From contig VXAY01004098.1 in NCBI GenBank assembly GCA_013399855.1, positions 424,562-488,561 on the forward strand: 64,000 nt of DNA, written 5' to 3'. Every line of letters begins with the position of its first letter. The first letter of the stretch is position 1. The position numbers and the translations under genes were made by a program. A model generated the notes under the pieces. That model was given only the letters and a program-made list of their open reading frames with translations, was not told the origin of the DNA and made no database searches. Shown in pieces: positions 38,534-51,120 of the stretch. Origin of the DNA: Oxyruncus cristatus (Eukaryota; Chordata; Aves; Passeriformes; Cotingidae).

Positions 38534-41500
38534 TTTTCACAGGATTCCCAAAGGTTTTTTGGGAAGGACGGGCCAGGCACTGAAACACTGCCAGCAAGAA
38601 CTGAGGGATGCAGAAGAGAACTGAATTGCTTACTGTGTAACACCAGTAGGTACTCAATTGAGAGAAGACAGATCCCTTCCAGCGTGGTAGGATTTGGGAG
38701 CAAGATAGACAAGGCTACTGACGGCCTGTTCTGTTACTGTCAGGAGGGCTTGGTTGCAGATCAAAGTCATTTATTTTGAGTCCTCCTTGGCATTGATGTC
38801 ATTGTTTTCACTGCATTGAAAGCTGAAGAGGAGAGCTTTACAGTTTCACCAGGAGGGATGTGACAGTAACTGGCTGTTAGAATGTGGTATCGGCCCAGTT
38901 TTCACAGTCTGCCCAGAGCATCCTCCATCTGCTGCTGCCCAGCTGCAGAAAGATACAGGCAAAATTCTTGAAACACCATTCCAGCTTATTTTCTATTTTA
39001 AAGTCTGTTTACTCATCCTGAAGAAACAGTTGCTATTAGAGGAGGGAATAACCTTGACAGACCATGCGTTTTCTACCCAGTTTACTTGATTTTTTTAAAT
39101 CAAACTATTTGCAATTGATCACATTATCCAAAATGCAACCAAAAGCTCGTTAGGATTTCTGAGATGAAAAGATGGCCTAAGGCTTTTGGAGGTTCTTCTT
39201 GAGCAGACACAACAGGATTCCCATCTGCTGCTATTTTTATTGCAAGCTCCTTGTATTCCCTGAAAGCTAAAAATAAAAATCCCTGACTTGTGAATCCCTT
39301 TTTTGAATGAGGCAGGTTTGGCAATGCTTTTGTTAGAGAAATTCACACATTGAGTGATAAAACTCATGGCTATTTTACTGTATTTCAAAGAAACCCAGAG
39401 TCTGCTTTGACTTAAGAATTCCTTGAAGAACCCACACAATAACAGTTATGGATTTGACAGTCACATTTAAGCCATTCAGTAATACCAGTTTGGAACAAAC
39501 ATTGCAGCATTCACTAGGCATGGCATTAGAGAGTTTCCTGTCTCAAACATGTAGAAAATTTACAGGTTGAAGTTTAGAGGCTAAGGATTAATTCTCACCT
39601 GCTGTTGTAGAGATCCATTCAACTCTTTTCTTCTACTGGAGTCTTTTGCACAGAATAAATTCTAAAAAGAAAACCACAGACCTACTGTAATTCCTTTTTG
39701 TTAGAAACACCATTTGCCATCTTTGGCTCAAACATTAGATCCACTTCCTTGAAAGCTGCCATACATCTGTGGGAAGCATCACCTCTTCTTCATATTCTAG
39801 GCTATGTCTTGGCAACAGTATTTGCCTGACAGTGCTTAAATTTAATAAATCAAACTGAAGAACGTGCCATGATCACTCAGTTACCACAGCTGGAGGTCTG
39901 CTGCTCTGTGCATGCTTTCTTAGCCCAGACTCTTCAGCAGTGCAGGGGGTGCTGTGCTGGCATCTAAGTCAAGTGCTGGGTCTCTACACCAACAGCAAAT
40001 CCTTTAAATCCCCAGCAGCCTAACTAAGTTTTGCTCCCAGCTTCACCATTCCAATTTTTTGTTTAACCTTTTGGTTCAATATGTTATATTTTTCACCAAA
40101 AAAAAAAAAAATTTGCATGCATCAAGAGATTTTCACAGTTCCTCAGAATAAAAGCCACCTGTGAATGCAGTTGCCTGCCTCTGGTGACCAGGGGCTTTCT
40201 AGTATTATGTGGTGCTCCCTTCCAGACACTGCAGAGCTCAGATTTTTTCTTCTCAAGAAACATGCCCCTTTTTTTCCACCAGTGTGCTCATCCTTTATAG
40301 AGAACCGGGGATGTTTATCTTTCTTCCATTTTTATGGTGACTTCCATTTTCACCTGCCTCACCGCAGGGATACCTGTGTCCTCTCGACTTTGTGGACTGG
40401 GATGCCTGTTGTGATCCCTGCCCCGTGGTGTGCAGTGCAGAGGACCTGATGCCATCATGGTTTCTCCCCAAAGGAGGAACTTAACACTCGTTAATGGGCA
40501 GGGGTAATCATCCTGATTTGAAATGCTGCATTTGCACATCACTGTCATGGAAAGGGAGGTACAGCTCCCACAGTACCTCTGCTAGGAGAATGTGGACAAA
40601 CGGAAATTAAAAATGAAAGATGAGTGGGAAAGTAATACTAACTGATGATTTAAAATAATGCCAAAACCTAGACTTAATTCATTCTCTCTCAGGAAGAGGG
40701 GCAGCTACACTTCCCTTTGGAAGAAGTCTGGATTCCCTCTATGTGCTCTGCCAAAATGAAGCTAGACTTCAGTCAAGCATGAAGTACTAGAGTAAAACTC
40801 AGAGGAACCGGGTGAAATTACAGGGAAGGAAAATCAACTTTTTGATCTATTACCCGTGGGGGGGGGGAGGGGAAATTATGTTCACTAGAACTCAGGATAA
40901 CAAGAAAAAATTGTATTGGGAAAAAGAATCATCAATTTTCAGAGCAATGGGGGGCTGTACTTACATACACAGGGGACATTTCTCACAAGTTTGATACCCA
41001 ACCATCTAAGAAAAGTCAGCTAAAATTATTCAGCTTTCAACGGTATGTATGTGTTTAATGATGAAATTATTTCCTGTTTTTCAGATATAGCATGATATAC
41101 TGTTGAACTTAGATGTAACTTGGCTTTTTCCACTATAAATCCATTGACTTTTCACCTACTGCCAGTAATAAACTACCTATTTCAGGAAAGGTGGCTCATT
41201 AAGGTAAGAGAAGGAACATCTGTATCACTGTAAAAGAAATTATTAATCCGATTTGCTGGTTATTTGGATCCTGGCAGCAAGTGTAAAAATAAAGAAATAC
41301 AGTGACTACAATGAAACAGATTAAGATAACAAAAGTAAATTGTAATTTTAGTGCTTATTCAGGTGGACAAATTTCTACATGAAATAGAATATCAGGTGTG
41401 CCAGAAGCTTTACATATGTGCTCTTAAGAGGAAAGCTTAGACAAAGACTATTATCAGTAGAGAAGTAATTAAAGAGAAAAGAGAGAGGCTTTCATTAACT

Positions 41501-44500
41501 CAGAAGCTAACAGGTTTGATTCTATCTTACTTTCAAAGCAGCAAATCAGTTCCTGGCAGTCAATATAGGGGAGAAATATAAAGGGGAAGAATCAAACTAT
41601 TGTTTTTGCAATATAGTGTTACACTTTCCTCCAGGTATGAGTAATTATTTGCCTTGTCTTACCTTTTTTAAAGTAACTTACAAGCAATTGCATGGGCTAG
41701 TAGAACAACAGAAAGGAAATTCTTCACAATACTTCATAGTAGAACAAAGAGCTTAAAGAACCTTATAAAATTAGGACCCCAAATTGGTGGTAAGGGGGGG
41801 CAGGCCAACAATCAGCATCCTGAGGGAGAATAGAGGCAGGGAGTGCATTTCCCCTACCATTGCTCTGATAAAGCACACATATTTGATTGCAGAGCTTTTC
41901 AGCAAATGGAAGAAGTTTTTTCCCCAAAGGAGTGTTGATGAGCAATAAGACAAATATGCCTTAAGGACCAGGTAAATGCCACTTTGAGAGTATCTCATAT
42001 ATGTCCAAGGGCACTGATGGGCAAAGACAAATCTCTCAGATCTTGAGCATCAAAAGGAATAGATAAAGAAGTTCTGTCCCTATGGTGAATTTCTGCAGAT
42101 TTTTCCTTTCCAGTCCTGATTGATTACACCCAACTTCTAGAGGAGGGCTGTCAAGAATTTTGAGGTTTTGCGTCAAAAATGCCAGTTCATCCGAAGGGAG
42201 GCTTCTGATAAGAGGGGTGATTTTTAAAATACTTGTTGACAGGAAACTTTGTTAACTTTTGTTTATGTTGACATTTCCTGCAGGAGTTGTTCTGCATCTG
42301 CTGTTCAAAGCAAAATTTGAAAATCATTAAAATAGGAAAATAATGGAAATCAAAATGCAATGTTTCAAAACGAGGAAATTGCACCCAAATTCATTGACTT
42401 ATTCTTTTGTTTACGGAAATTTCTGCTTTTCAGCCTAATTCAGGACACCGGGCCTTAAGAAAAACTAAGGACCTCGTTATGGAAAGGGGTTTGCAGAGCC
42501 AAGATGCTCGAGATCATGTTTTACAGCAGTTTCCTTGAGGGGAGAGCGGGATTCTCTTCGGAAGTTATTGATGTTAATCTGACTGGAAACATCTCAGGCA
42601 CGCTGCCCTTAATGACTCAGCCTGCCTTTTTCATAACAGTCAGGTGCTGGGCAGGACAGATCATGCCTTTCTTCCCACAGGTCATAACATGACAGAAATG
42701 TTTTCTGCTCCTTCTGTGTTGCTTTTACTGGGAAGGGGGGGAAAAAAAGAAAAGAGAAAAAGCAAAACCAGAACATGCACACACAACAGTAAAACTGTAA
42801 TATTATAATGTTATTAAAATGTAACAATGTAATTTAAAACCCAAAACAGAACACACTCCAAAACTAGAGGCATGTTGTTCTGTGTAGCAAGCAGACCACC
42901 TGCTAGGAAGCAAGGAGAAAAGAGCACACATGTATGAATTCAAAACACTGCCAGTGTGGGTTTTAGTCACCATGGCACTGAGGCTGCCTGTGCCAGTAGC
43001 CCGGGCACAGGTAAAATCCTGCACTATCTACCTACAAAATCACTGCTCCAGCCTGAAACTGTACTTTTTGCCTTTATATAAACACAGCTTATGGAATACT
43101 GAAGCTCCTAAGCTTTTTTTTTTTTCCTGTAAGTAATTAATAGAGATTACATTGTAAAAGTTACAGTCAGGAAAAAAGGTGTTTTCAGTTTGGTGCTGTT
43201 TGAAAATTATTTCACTTCTACAGGTCTTGCTACATGCATGGGAAATTCATGGTTTAAAACACATTGAAAAGCCATAGGCAATGTATTAGTTTGCAGCTAG
43301 CTGTGAAGGTGAAAGAAAAGCACAAAAATCCTGCAAATGGGACTCAATTATGGACTTTTGTCCAATAGTTCATACACAAATGGAGCCAAATGGAGAGGTG
43401 AACAGATTTGCTAGAGAAACAAGAGCATCTGGAGCAGAGTTTGGCTAGAAAGGAAACACAAACCCCTCCAAATAAACATTAGGCACATGTTTGTGCCTCA
43501 AGGATACCCTGTCCACAGATGAAAACTGGAAATTACGCTTCAGACAAATACCTAAACTGGGCAGGAATAGCTGTATGGCCTGAGATGTTATGAAATAATA
43601 CACAGGTCACAATAACCCAGAAACTGTTATCAAGAGTGAGACACCGGTGTCTGTCTCTGGCACATATCCCTTTCTTTGTGCCGGCACCTGTGACCTGTGT
43701 GCGTTGGGGAAATGTGCCCCACACATAAAATTGCAAAGCCAGGGGCAGCCCTTGTCCAGAGTCTGGACTTACAAACCTTGCTAAATGGTTCTGCAGAACA
43801 GGAAAACAAAACCCCTGAATCACTAACTTTAAAAAGACCCTGTAGCTTTCTTTCGTGCACCCCTGGATGTTTGCGCAGCATCTGACAACTTGTTGCAACC
43901 CGTGAGGGGTTTCCCCCTCCGGAGTTGGCGTGTTTGGTGTACCTGCACTGTTGCCCCCAGGGGTTTCCACTGACTCTCCCGCAGCTCACAGACACAGGCA
44001 GGGACAGCTCAGGCTGCCAGGGGGAGGCAAGGCACTGAAGAAAGCGATAAGCTCCTTCCCCAGGGGATGGCCATTTTTTGTGTTTTCCGGTACGTAACAG
44101 CTAAATACTCACATTGTGCTGATATTGCCTTGATAATGAATAACCTGTACGGCTCTGGGGGTTTATGGTACTGCTCTCTTAAAATGTTTTGTTTTCTTTT
44201 TATCTTCGTTTGGACAGAAATAGGGGTCTTGTGAATACAGTGAAGGAGATTCACAATAGCTGCGGTGTCTTTTTGGTTTCTGCAAGAATTTCTCTCATCC
44301 TATTGTAGAACTCAAGCAACCTTTCTGAGTTTGAGCTTTTTCATCTCTGCAATGGCGGAACTGCACTTGCCTGCAGGGCAGAGCAGTAGAAGGGTCCCTC
44401 CAGAGATGGATACCAAAGGACAAGAAATATTAATGTGTTATTTGATCACCCCCCAAGTAGACAAGTGAATTCTTCTGATACTCTTCCTATTTGGAATTGT

Positions 44501-47500
44501 ATCATCTTTCAATAATTCTTTAAAAAGTACACACCAAATTCAAATGTTTAGATTTGCTGTACAGAACTGTTATGATTTATTCCAAAGTATAGGGTTAAAG
44601 GTCTCCTTTGCAGAGAGGGATTGCATTACTATTAGCTGGCGTTTGCATTAGCCAAAAGGCTGGGTCAGATCAGCTTACTCCTTGAGCATAATGAGCCACA
44701 AATTACTGTAAGTATTCACATCCTATCAGCAGCCACCACATCATCTTAGCAACTGTCAGGGGGTACAGCTAGAAATTTGTGACTGCCCAAAGAGCAAAAT
44801 GGAGTATGGAGTAATATAAAAGTCATCACCAAATAACTGTGAGAATAAGTTCACACCAGCCTTAAAAAATAAACAGAGAGCATCATGTAGTGAGCATATA
44901 CTTGTACTTAGAAGTTTTATTCTCTGTGTGCTTCTGCCCCCTCATTTGAATGGAATCTGATAGCCATGATTTCATTACTGGTGCTTCAAACAAAAGTGCT
45001 ACAAAAATGCCACCTTCTCCTAATTCAGCACTGTCTAAGCAGCACTGACATACTCCTTAGAGCCTTAACTCTTGTGACCCATTGGTATGGGAGATTGTGC
45101 TTTAAGCAAGTTTGCAAAGACTTGCCAGAAATTAAAAACAATTTGAAGTGGAATGGATGTAACAAGTATTGTCACCTACTGTGTACATACCTCGATTTTA
45201 TCTGAGTGCGGTTTGTTTCTACTCCTGGCTCACATTCGTCTCATTTACTTCATAGTGCTAATTTGTCATCCTCTTCCATACGGAGTCAACACACACATGG
45301 GATGTAGGCACACACCAGGCTTCTGGGTAATTGTGAATTAGGGCTCCAGTTTGCAGAAGACTGCTGAGCAGGACTTCCAGGACACCACACCTGCCTTAAC
45401 TCAGGAGGGGTTTCTTTGGCAAAGGCTCAATACCCATTTCATCAGGTAAACTCAGAGCCCATCTTTCCATAAGGAAGCGAAAGCAGTATTGTCCAGTAGA
45501 CAGTTCAGAAACTCCTAATTGTGTCTTTCAAGGTAAGATAGAAACACCTGCTCCAAATGTCCAGCACCCAAGATGCTGGACCAAGATTTTTGGTTCTCCT
45601 GCATTTCCAGAAGGTCCACATTGACCTGGTGGGAGATAGAGGCAAAAAAGCTACATTGAGGCGACTCAGCTTTGGGTAGGGTAGGCCTTAAACGTCTCAC
45701 TGGTGCAGCTCCTGTAAGGGTGGACTGATCTGCCCCAGACACAGCCCGGCAACCCATCCTGGTCCAGCTGCTGGTGGCAGCAAAGTGGCAGCAAGGTGGC
45801 ATCAGCTGGACACAGGCTGGACGAAGCCTGGGAGGAGGATGTCACTCCCATGCAATGCAGCACCAAGTGCTTATAGTTATATGAACACTTCTCTGGAACT
45901 TTCAAGGCAAACTTGAGAGGAATAGGAAGGCTGGGGCTGAAGAGAAGGAGAAATCCATGTGGTGTTTCTGGTAAGGACTGGGACCTCGACTGTGCAGGAC
46001 TTGCTTTGGACTCTCACCCACAGCCAGCAGCTGAGAGTTAGTAGAAGACCAGCCATGACTCTATAGGCTCCTCTGAAGTCAGCGGGCTGACTTCCGTGGC
46101 ATTTCTGCATGATTGAGTAGTGCAGCAGCATATCCCAGATGTCCTCTTTGGTTTAGTATCAGCAAAACCTCTTTTCACACCTGTATCAGGACACTGTTCT
46201 CCCAGACAAATCTGTCACTGTAAATGCACACTCTGCATCAAGGTGAATTTCATCAGCATCTGTTTCAGAAAGGAAGGAGGTGGTTTAGAGCCACTAGGAA
46301 CTGCACTGCTGGCCACTTTGTTCTTATTTCTTGAACTATTTTCAAAACAGCTTTTACATATTCCTCTTACATTTCATCATCTCATCTCAGGACATGCAAT
46401 AGATACATTCCAGAGTTCCCAAGGGGACAAACATCCTTAGAAAGAGATTGTTTAAAAAAAAAAATAGGAAAGAGAAAGAAAAATAGATGTTTTATATGCC
46501 AGTGAGGCAAATTTGTAGGAAGAGATAATTTACTTGGCCTGACTTGAGCAAACTGGGAAAAAAATCAGAAAAGTTTTCAGATGTGAAGAAGCATCAGAGG
46601 CAGCAGTGTGTCAGTGACATGGCTCACACACTGTAACCTTAGGCAGCTTTTTAACTGCAACTAAGCTCAAAAGGCAGGAGCAATTTTAACATACTATGAG
46701 CTAGGCCGTGGAGAGACCTTTTCCACAAATCTTTCTCTTGGTTTGACAAATTCATTAAATATTTTCTGATACTTCTTCCATTCCTGATGGCTTCCTTTTC
46801 TCTTCCTCTCATCATTTTGTTATTTTCTTAGAATGTATTTTTGGTTTACAAGATAAATTGTTCATGTTAATGGGGAAGTTGCAGGGTGTGTGGTCTATCT
46901 GAGACCCAAGCAAGCTTTTCTACTCTTGCTTGGCAGTTCCCATGGCAGCATCTGTTAGCTCTCCTTTAGTCTAACATGTTTCTGATTTACCTCCACTTGC
47001 CTCTTCCATTATCTCCTCTTGCCACCAATTTCCTATTTTCTAGAATCTGACAAGTTGACTAGCACCTTAAATAGCAACTATCACAGCTCCCCCAGCTTCT
47101 TTTAGCCCTTGCTGACAGCTGAATAATGTGGTATCTGTCCTGTTTCAGGACTGTCATTCCCGCATAATAATTTTCAGAGAATAATTTCTCTGATGCCCTT
47201 TGTTTCTTTTTCCTCTGTCTCACAATTTTACCCAGTCAGTTTAGACATTCTCCTGTATTTACTCCCCAGCAATTCATTCTGACTTTGTAAGTGGAAGCAG
47301 GAAGTGGAATAAGTTCCACCCGAATGTTGAGCCGTGTGTTTTGGTGGGGGGAGGTGTTCAAGTCTCACCATAGAAAATTATTATCTTGTCTGACTGACAG
47401 GTAATACTTAGGGGCCAATTTCTGCAGTGCAAACATTAACATGTCCGGAGAGTAATTTGTATAAACATTTGACAACAATTGCTTGGAATTTACTATGACT

Positions 47501-47627
47501 GAAAACATTCATGACAACAAAACTAATTCAGTGAAATGCTTGCAAAAATCCCCGTTGTCTCTCTGGAGAGAACAGAAGCTCCATAATACTTTGGATTTAA
47601 AAATTAAATTATCTTAATAACTTAAAA

Positions 47628-47690
47628 TATTCTGAGTTGGAAGGGACCCACAAGGATCATTGAGTTCAGCTCTTAAGTGAAGATCTTTAA
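47628..47690 (-). mobile_element. Short CR1 3' fragment
   Basis: The sequence AGTTGGAAGGGACCCACAAG followed by ATCATTGAGTTCAGCTCTT is the reverse-oriented CR1 3' end. About 60 bp remain. Confidence 0.75.
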
Positions 47691-48579
47691 GTCTTATTTT
47701 CTGCAATAATCTCAGTTTTAGCTCAAGATGAAAGTCCAATTTTTAAAGATGTTTCTATCGGAAAAAAATGTTGAAAATGTGTTCTATATCCTAAAAATAA
47801 AATAAAAAACCCCACCAAAACACCACCATAAAAGTTATCAGAATACAGTAAAGGGTATGTACATCTTTAAATCTCATAATTGTCTGAACAAGGCTTGTTT
47901 CAGCTTACTCTGATAAACTAGAATACTGAAGAAAATTTATTCAAACCAAAAGCATGTTTTGAATGATTTTAATGGGCTATTTTTGCAATACTTGACACAC
48001 CTGTTCCCTTTTTAAAAGTCAGGTATAATGCCTCTTGTGTTTAAAAATAGACATAAAGCACAGCATTTTTACATACTCAGTATGGTTCCGAAATGCACAC
48101 ATGTGCTCCTGATTCTTGCAGTTCTGGAAGAAGGGGTTTCTCCTTTGCCTTTGCTTGCTCTTTGCCTGCAGTTCCCACTGCCAGTGGGAGCCTTTCTGGA
48201 AGCTTCTTCTATCCCACTGGCAAGTTATTGCCCTGTATAAAACTGTGTGGAGCTGAGTGTTTCCCTGAGGAAACAAAATCTGTGACCATCTCAGGAGATT
48301 AAAGCTGTGCCCAAGCAACTCACTGCTTTCATGTGCCAGTGCCAGTTCTCTGCCCATCCCTACCACTCATGTGCAGGACACCCAGGAAGCAGCAGGGGAT
48401 GTTGTCTTAGAGGAACACCATGCTGTCGTGCTCCTTAAGCAGAATTTCAGATGGGCTGAGGAGGGACAGCACCCTCAGAGATCATCTGCTCTGCTCCCCT
48501 GCTCAGGGCACGGTCAGTGACAGCAGGTTGCTCCAGGAGTGTCCAACAAGGATGAAGACAGAAAAAGTAGCCAGAAGAA

Positions 48580-48601
48580 AAGAGAGAGAGAGAGAGAGAG
48601 G
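48580..48601. repeat. (AG)n microsatellite
   Basis: About eleven perfect AG dinucleotides. Confidence 0.95.
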
Positions 48602-50779
48602 TAGGGTCCAGGCATTTCACGAAGCATGAGCTCCACTGAAACTGGAAAGTGGGGTCTTCTCATGAAAAGTTTTCATTTTGACAAATATGTGACTTTTATT
48701 ATGACAAAATCAATAAGTAAAAAGTCCTAATGGCACATACCCCTGATTCACTTCTACAACTATGCAGTACCTTTCCTTCATTCCTCAGAAAACCAGTACA
48801 TTTTTCTTCTTGTTCTTGCTTTCTTAGACAAAGCTGAGTAACATGTAAAGAAATTGACTTTTGATCCCATTCCCTTGCATGTTATTTTTATAAGGGCCAG
48901 CCATAAATCAGTCTGCCACTGCATTTTTTTATTTTGCAGTGAAGTGGTACAATGTGGAGTGCTCTGTGGCTAGAAATGTGATTGTGTAGACATAAATATA
49001 ATATCCGTAGCTGTCCTAGGGATACTTATCTCAAGATGTGTCTCTGTGTCCTTCAGAGCAATAACTGTAGCAACTGAGTATGGGACAGGGGGAACCTTAA
49101 AAGTGATGACTTATTTATTCCCAGCAGATGTAACACACTTCAGGACAACCATAGTGGTCATAACATAAGGGGCACTGTCACATATTGGAGAAGCTGTAAA
49201 GCTGTTGAAATTAAATATGAACCACTAAAGCTGTTCAGGTATTTTTTTAGCTTCTTGTTTAAGGCACAGGTGCTGAAGATTGCAGTGGTGTTATTCTGTC
49301 TGATGTCTAGTGAAAGGTCCAGCTTTCTGAAGGAATAAGGAAAACCAACACAAGCTGAGAGAACATGTTTTTTGTGATGCTGTGATTTATAATATTCATG
49401 CTTTGTAATTGAGTTAGGATGTTAAACACCTTTTACGTGTTTAATCCTTTGCAGCAAAAGGATTTTTGATGCCAAAAAAATAAACAGCTTGATGTGTGGG
49501 GTAGAGCTGAAGACCAGGAGCCCAGAGGTGTTAGCTGAAGGAGGACCAACCTGTGCCCAGTGCAGAAGGAAAGGGCCAGACCTAGAGAGGAGGTGATGCT
49601 GAGGCAGAGCAGATGGCTAAGGAGGAGTCGGCTGGACAGCCTGGCACAGGCGCTGCAGCTGCTGCAGAGATTGCAAAAAAAAAGTTAAAAAGTGCCTTTT
49701 TAAAAATTTTTTTTAGCCAGTTGAGGAACTGGATGTGATTTTTACAGGTGAGCTGTAAAAATCCTTTATACAGGAATGTCTTTTCCCACAGAACAATACG
49801 GTTTATAAATTCATTCAGAACCATAGATAAAAGGAATGTGAGATGGAAAGGTACACCATCCGTAGTATGTTTCTGAAAGATAAGCAGTATAGCTCCAGAC
49901 AAAGAATCAGATGGATGCCTGGTAAAGTGATTTGTTCTTACAAACTGTCTGGAGGAAAGCATGACTGTAAATCAGAGTCCTTTAGGAACGTGGTGAATAT
50001 CTTTTCATGTGTATCTGCTGAGAAATGATGGCTTTTGCTTATGCAGCACTGCCCATGTTTATTGTGAAGAGGTTTTAGAGGCTGCTGGACTCCTCTGGCA
50101 CATCACTCCTTCAAGTGTCTTACAGTCATAGTGGAAACTGTCACACAGCATGGGAAAAAAAAAAAAAAGCCCTGCTTCAGGTATTATTCTTCCCTAGAAA
50201 ACTATACTGTAGTTTAAATTAGCTAGGTGTTTCCAACCCCTTATTTAAAACGTGTTTGCACTGACATCCTGAGAAAGGAGTTTCGTTATTTAATTGCACT
50301 GTCAGTGCCAATGCTTTCAGCTAAAACCATTTGGAGTTAGACCTTTTAATAGAAAGTGACAATTTAAATTGCTGCAGTAGCAGCATAAATGGTGCTTAAA
50401 GTCATTACTAAGTCCATGCTGCAGTTGGCTCCAGACCAGTTTATTAAAGGAAAAGAAAGGTGGAGAGAGTAGGGGAAGAGGAAATTAAGTGATGAATCAT
50501 TAATTCCTCGGATATTCGCTGTAACAACAGTAGCTGCGATGAACGAATTTGCCTGTGTGATGGAAACAATGCATAATCCCGTCTTGGCTTTGCCTTAACC
50601 AACACTCCTCTCGAGAGAACCGGCGGCACGGGTTTGAGCTTGCTTTCCCATGGCATGGTATCCTTGTGTCCTCGCCCGCTGCCCCAGCCCATAGGGTGGG
50701 CATCTTTTTTGGAGTCAGGTCCCACTCCCTTGGCTGCCAGGACAAATCCTCGTGTTTAACCTCCTCCCGGGGCCAAGGC

Positions 50780-51120
50780 AGCTGATGCCTGGAGGGGCCG
50801 CTGTTCACGCTCCCTCTGCAGGGAGGTCCCTCCCGCCCACCGAGATGCCCTCGGGTCTGGCACCCCCGGGAAACAGCTTTGCTGGCCCTGGGTCTCAAGA
50901 TACGGGGGGAAAGCGGGTTTGACACCGACCCTCCCGGCGCAACCCCGCCCGCCGCGGGGCTCGGGGCAGCTCCCGGGGCTCGGGGGGTCCCCGCCCGCGG
51001 GGCTCGGGGGTCGACGGGCGGCCCCCGCACCGATCCCGCACCGCCACCTGCCGACCGGTGGCTTTTGCCATGGAAAAGCTCGGTGCTACTGCAGAGGGGC
51101 TGGGGGACGGTGAGACTGGG
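50780..51120. promoter_or_regulatory. Orphan CpG island between SLC51A-like and ZFX
   Basis: This is a GC- and CpG-rich block with repeated GGGGCTCGGGG units (about 50,955-51,012). On the plus strand an ATG in strong context (GCCATGG, A at 51070) opens a 40-bp stretch ending at a plausible GTGAGA donor (51110). On the minus strand a 176-codon ORF (50500-51030) starts inside the island but is low complexity at its N-terminus. I recognise neither product. The island probably marks a promoter of an unlisted or noncoding transcript, or an enhancer. Confidence 0.6.

Larger units (their letters stand above)
37851..50779. other. Intergenic, no gene seen
   Basis: Apart from a CR1 scrap, a CTCF-like motif, and a GA microsatellite (all listed separately), I see no exon in this 13-kb stretch. 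ORFs such as 43533-43970 minus (145 codons) have no recognisable domain. Confidence 0.5.

Noticed and set aside
43533..43970. 145-codon minus-strand ORF
   Set aside because: No domain, repeat or splice context; a second frame on the same strand is also open (43630-43995).
50500..51030. 176-codon minus-strand ORF as a gene
   Set aside because: The first third is CpG-island low complexity and the rest shows no family feature; kept only as part of the orphan-island finding.
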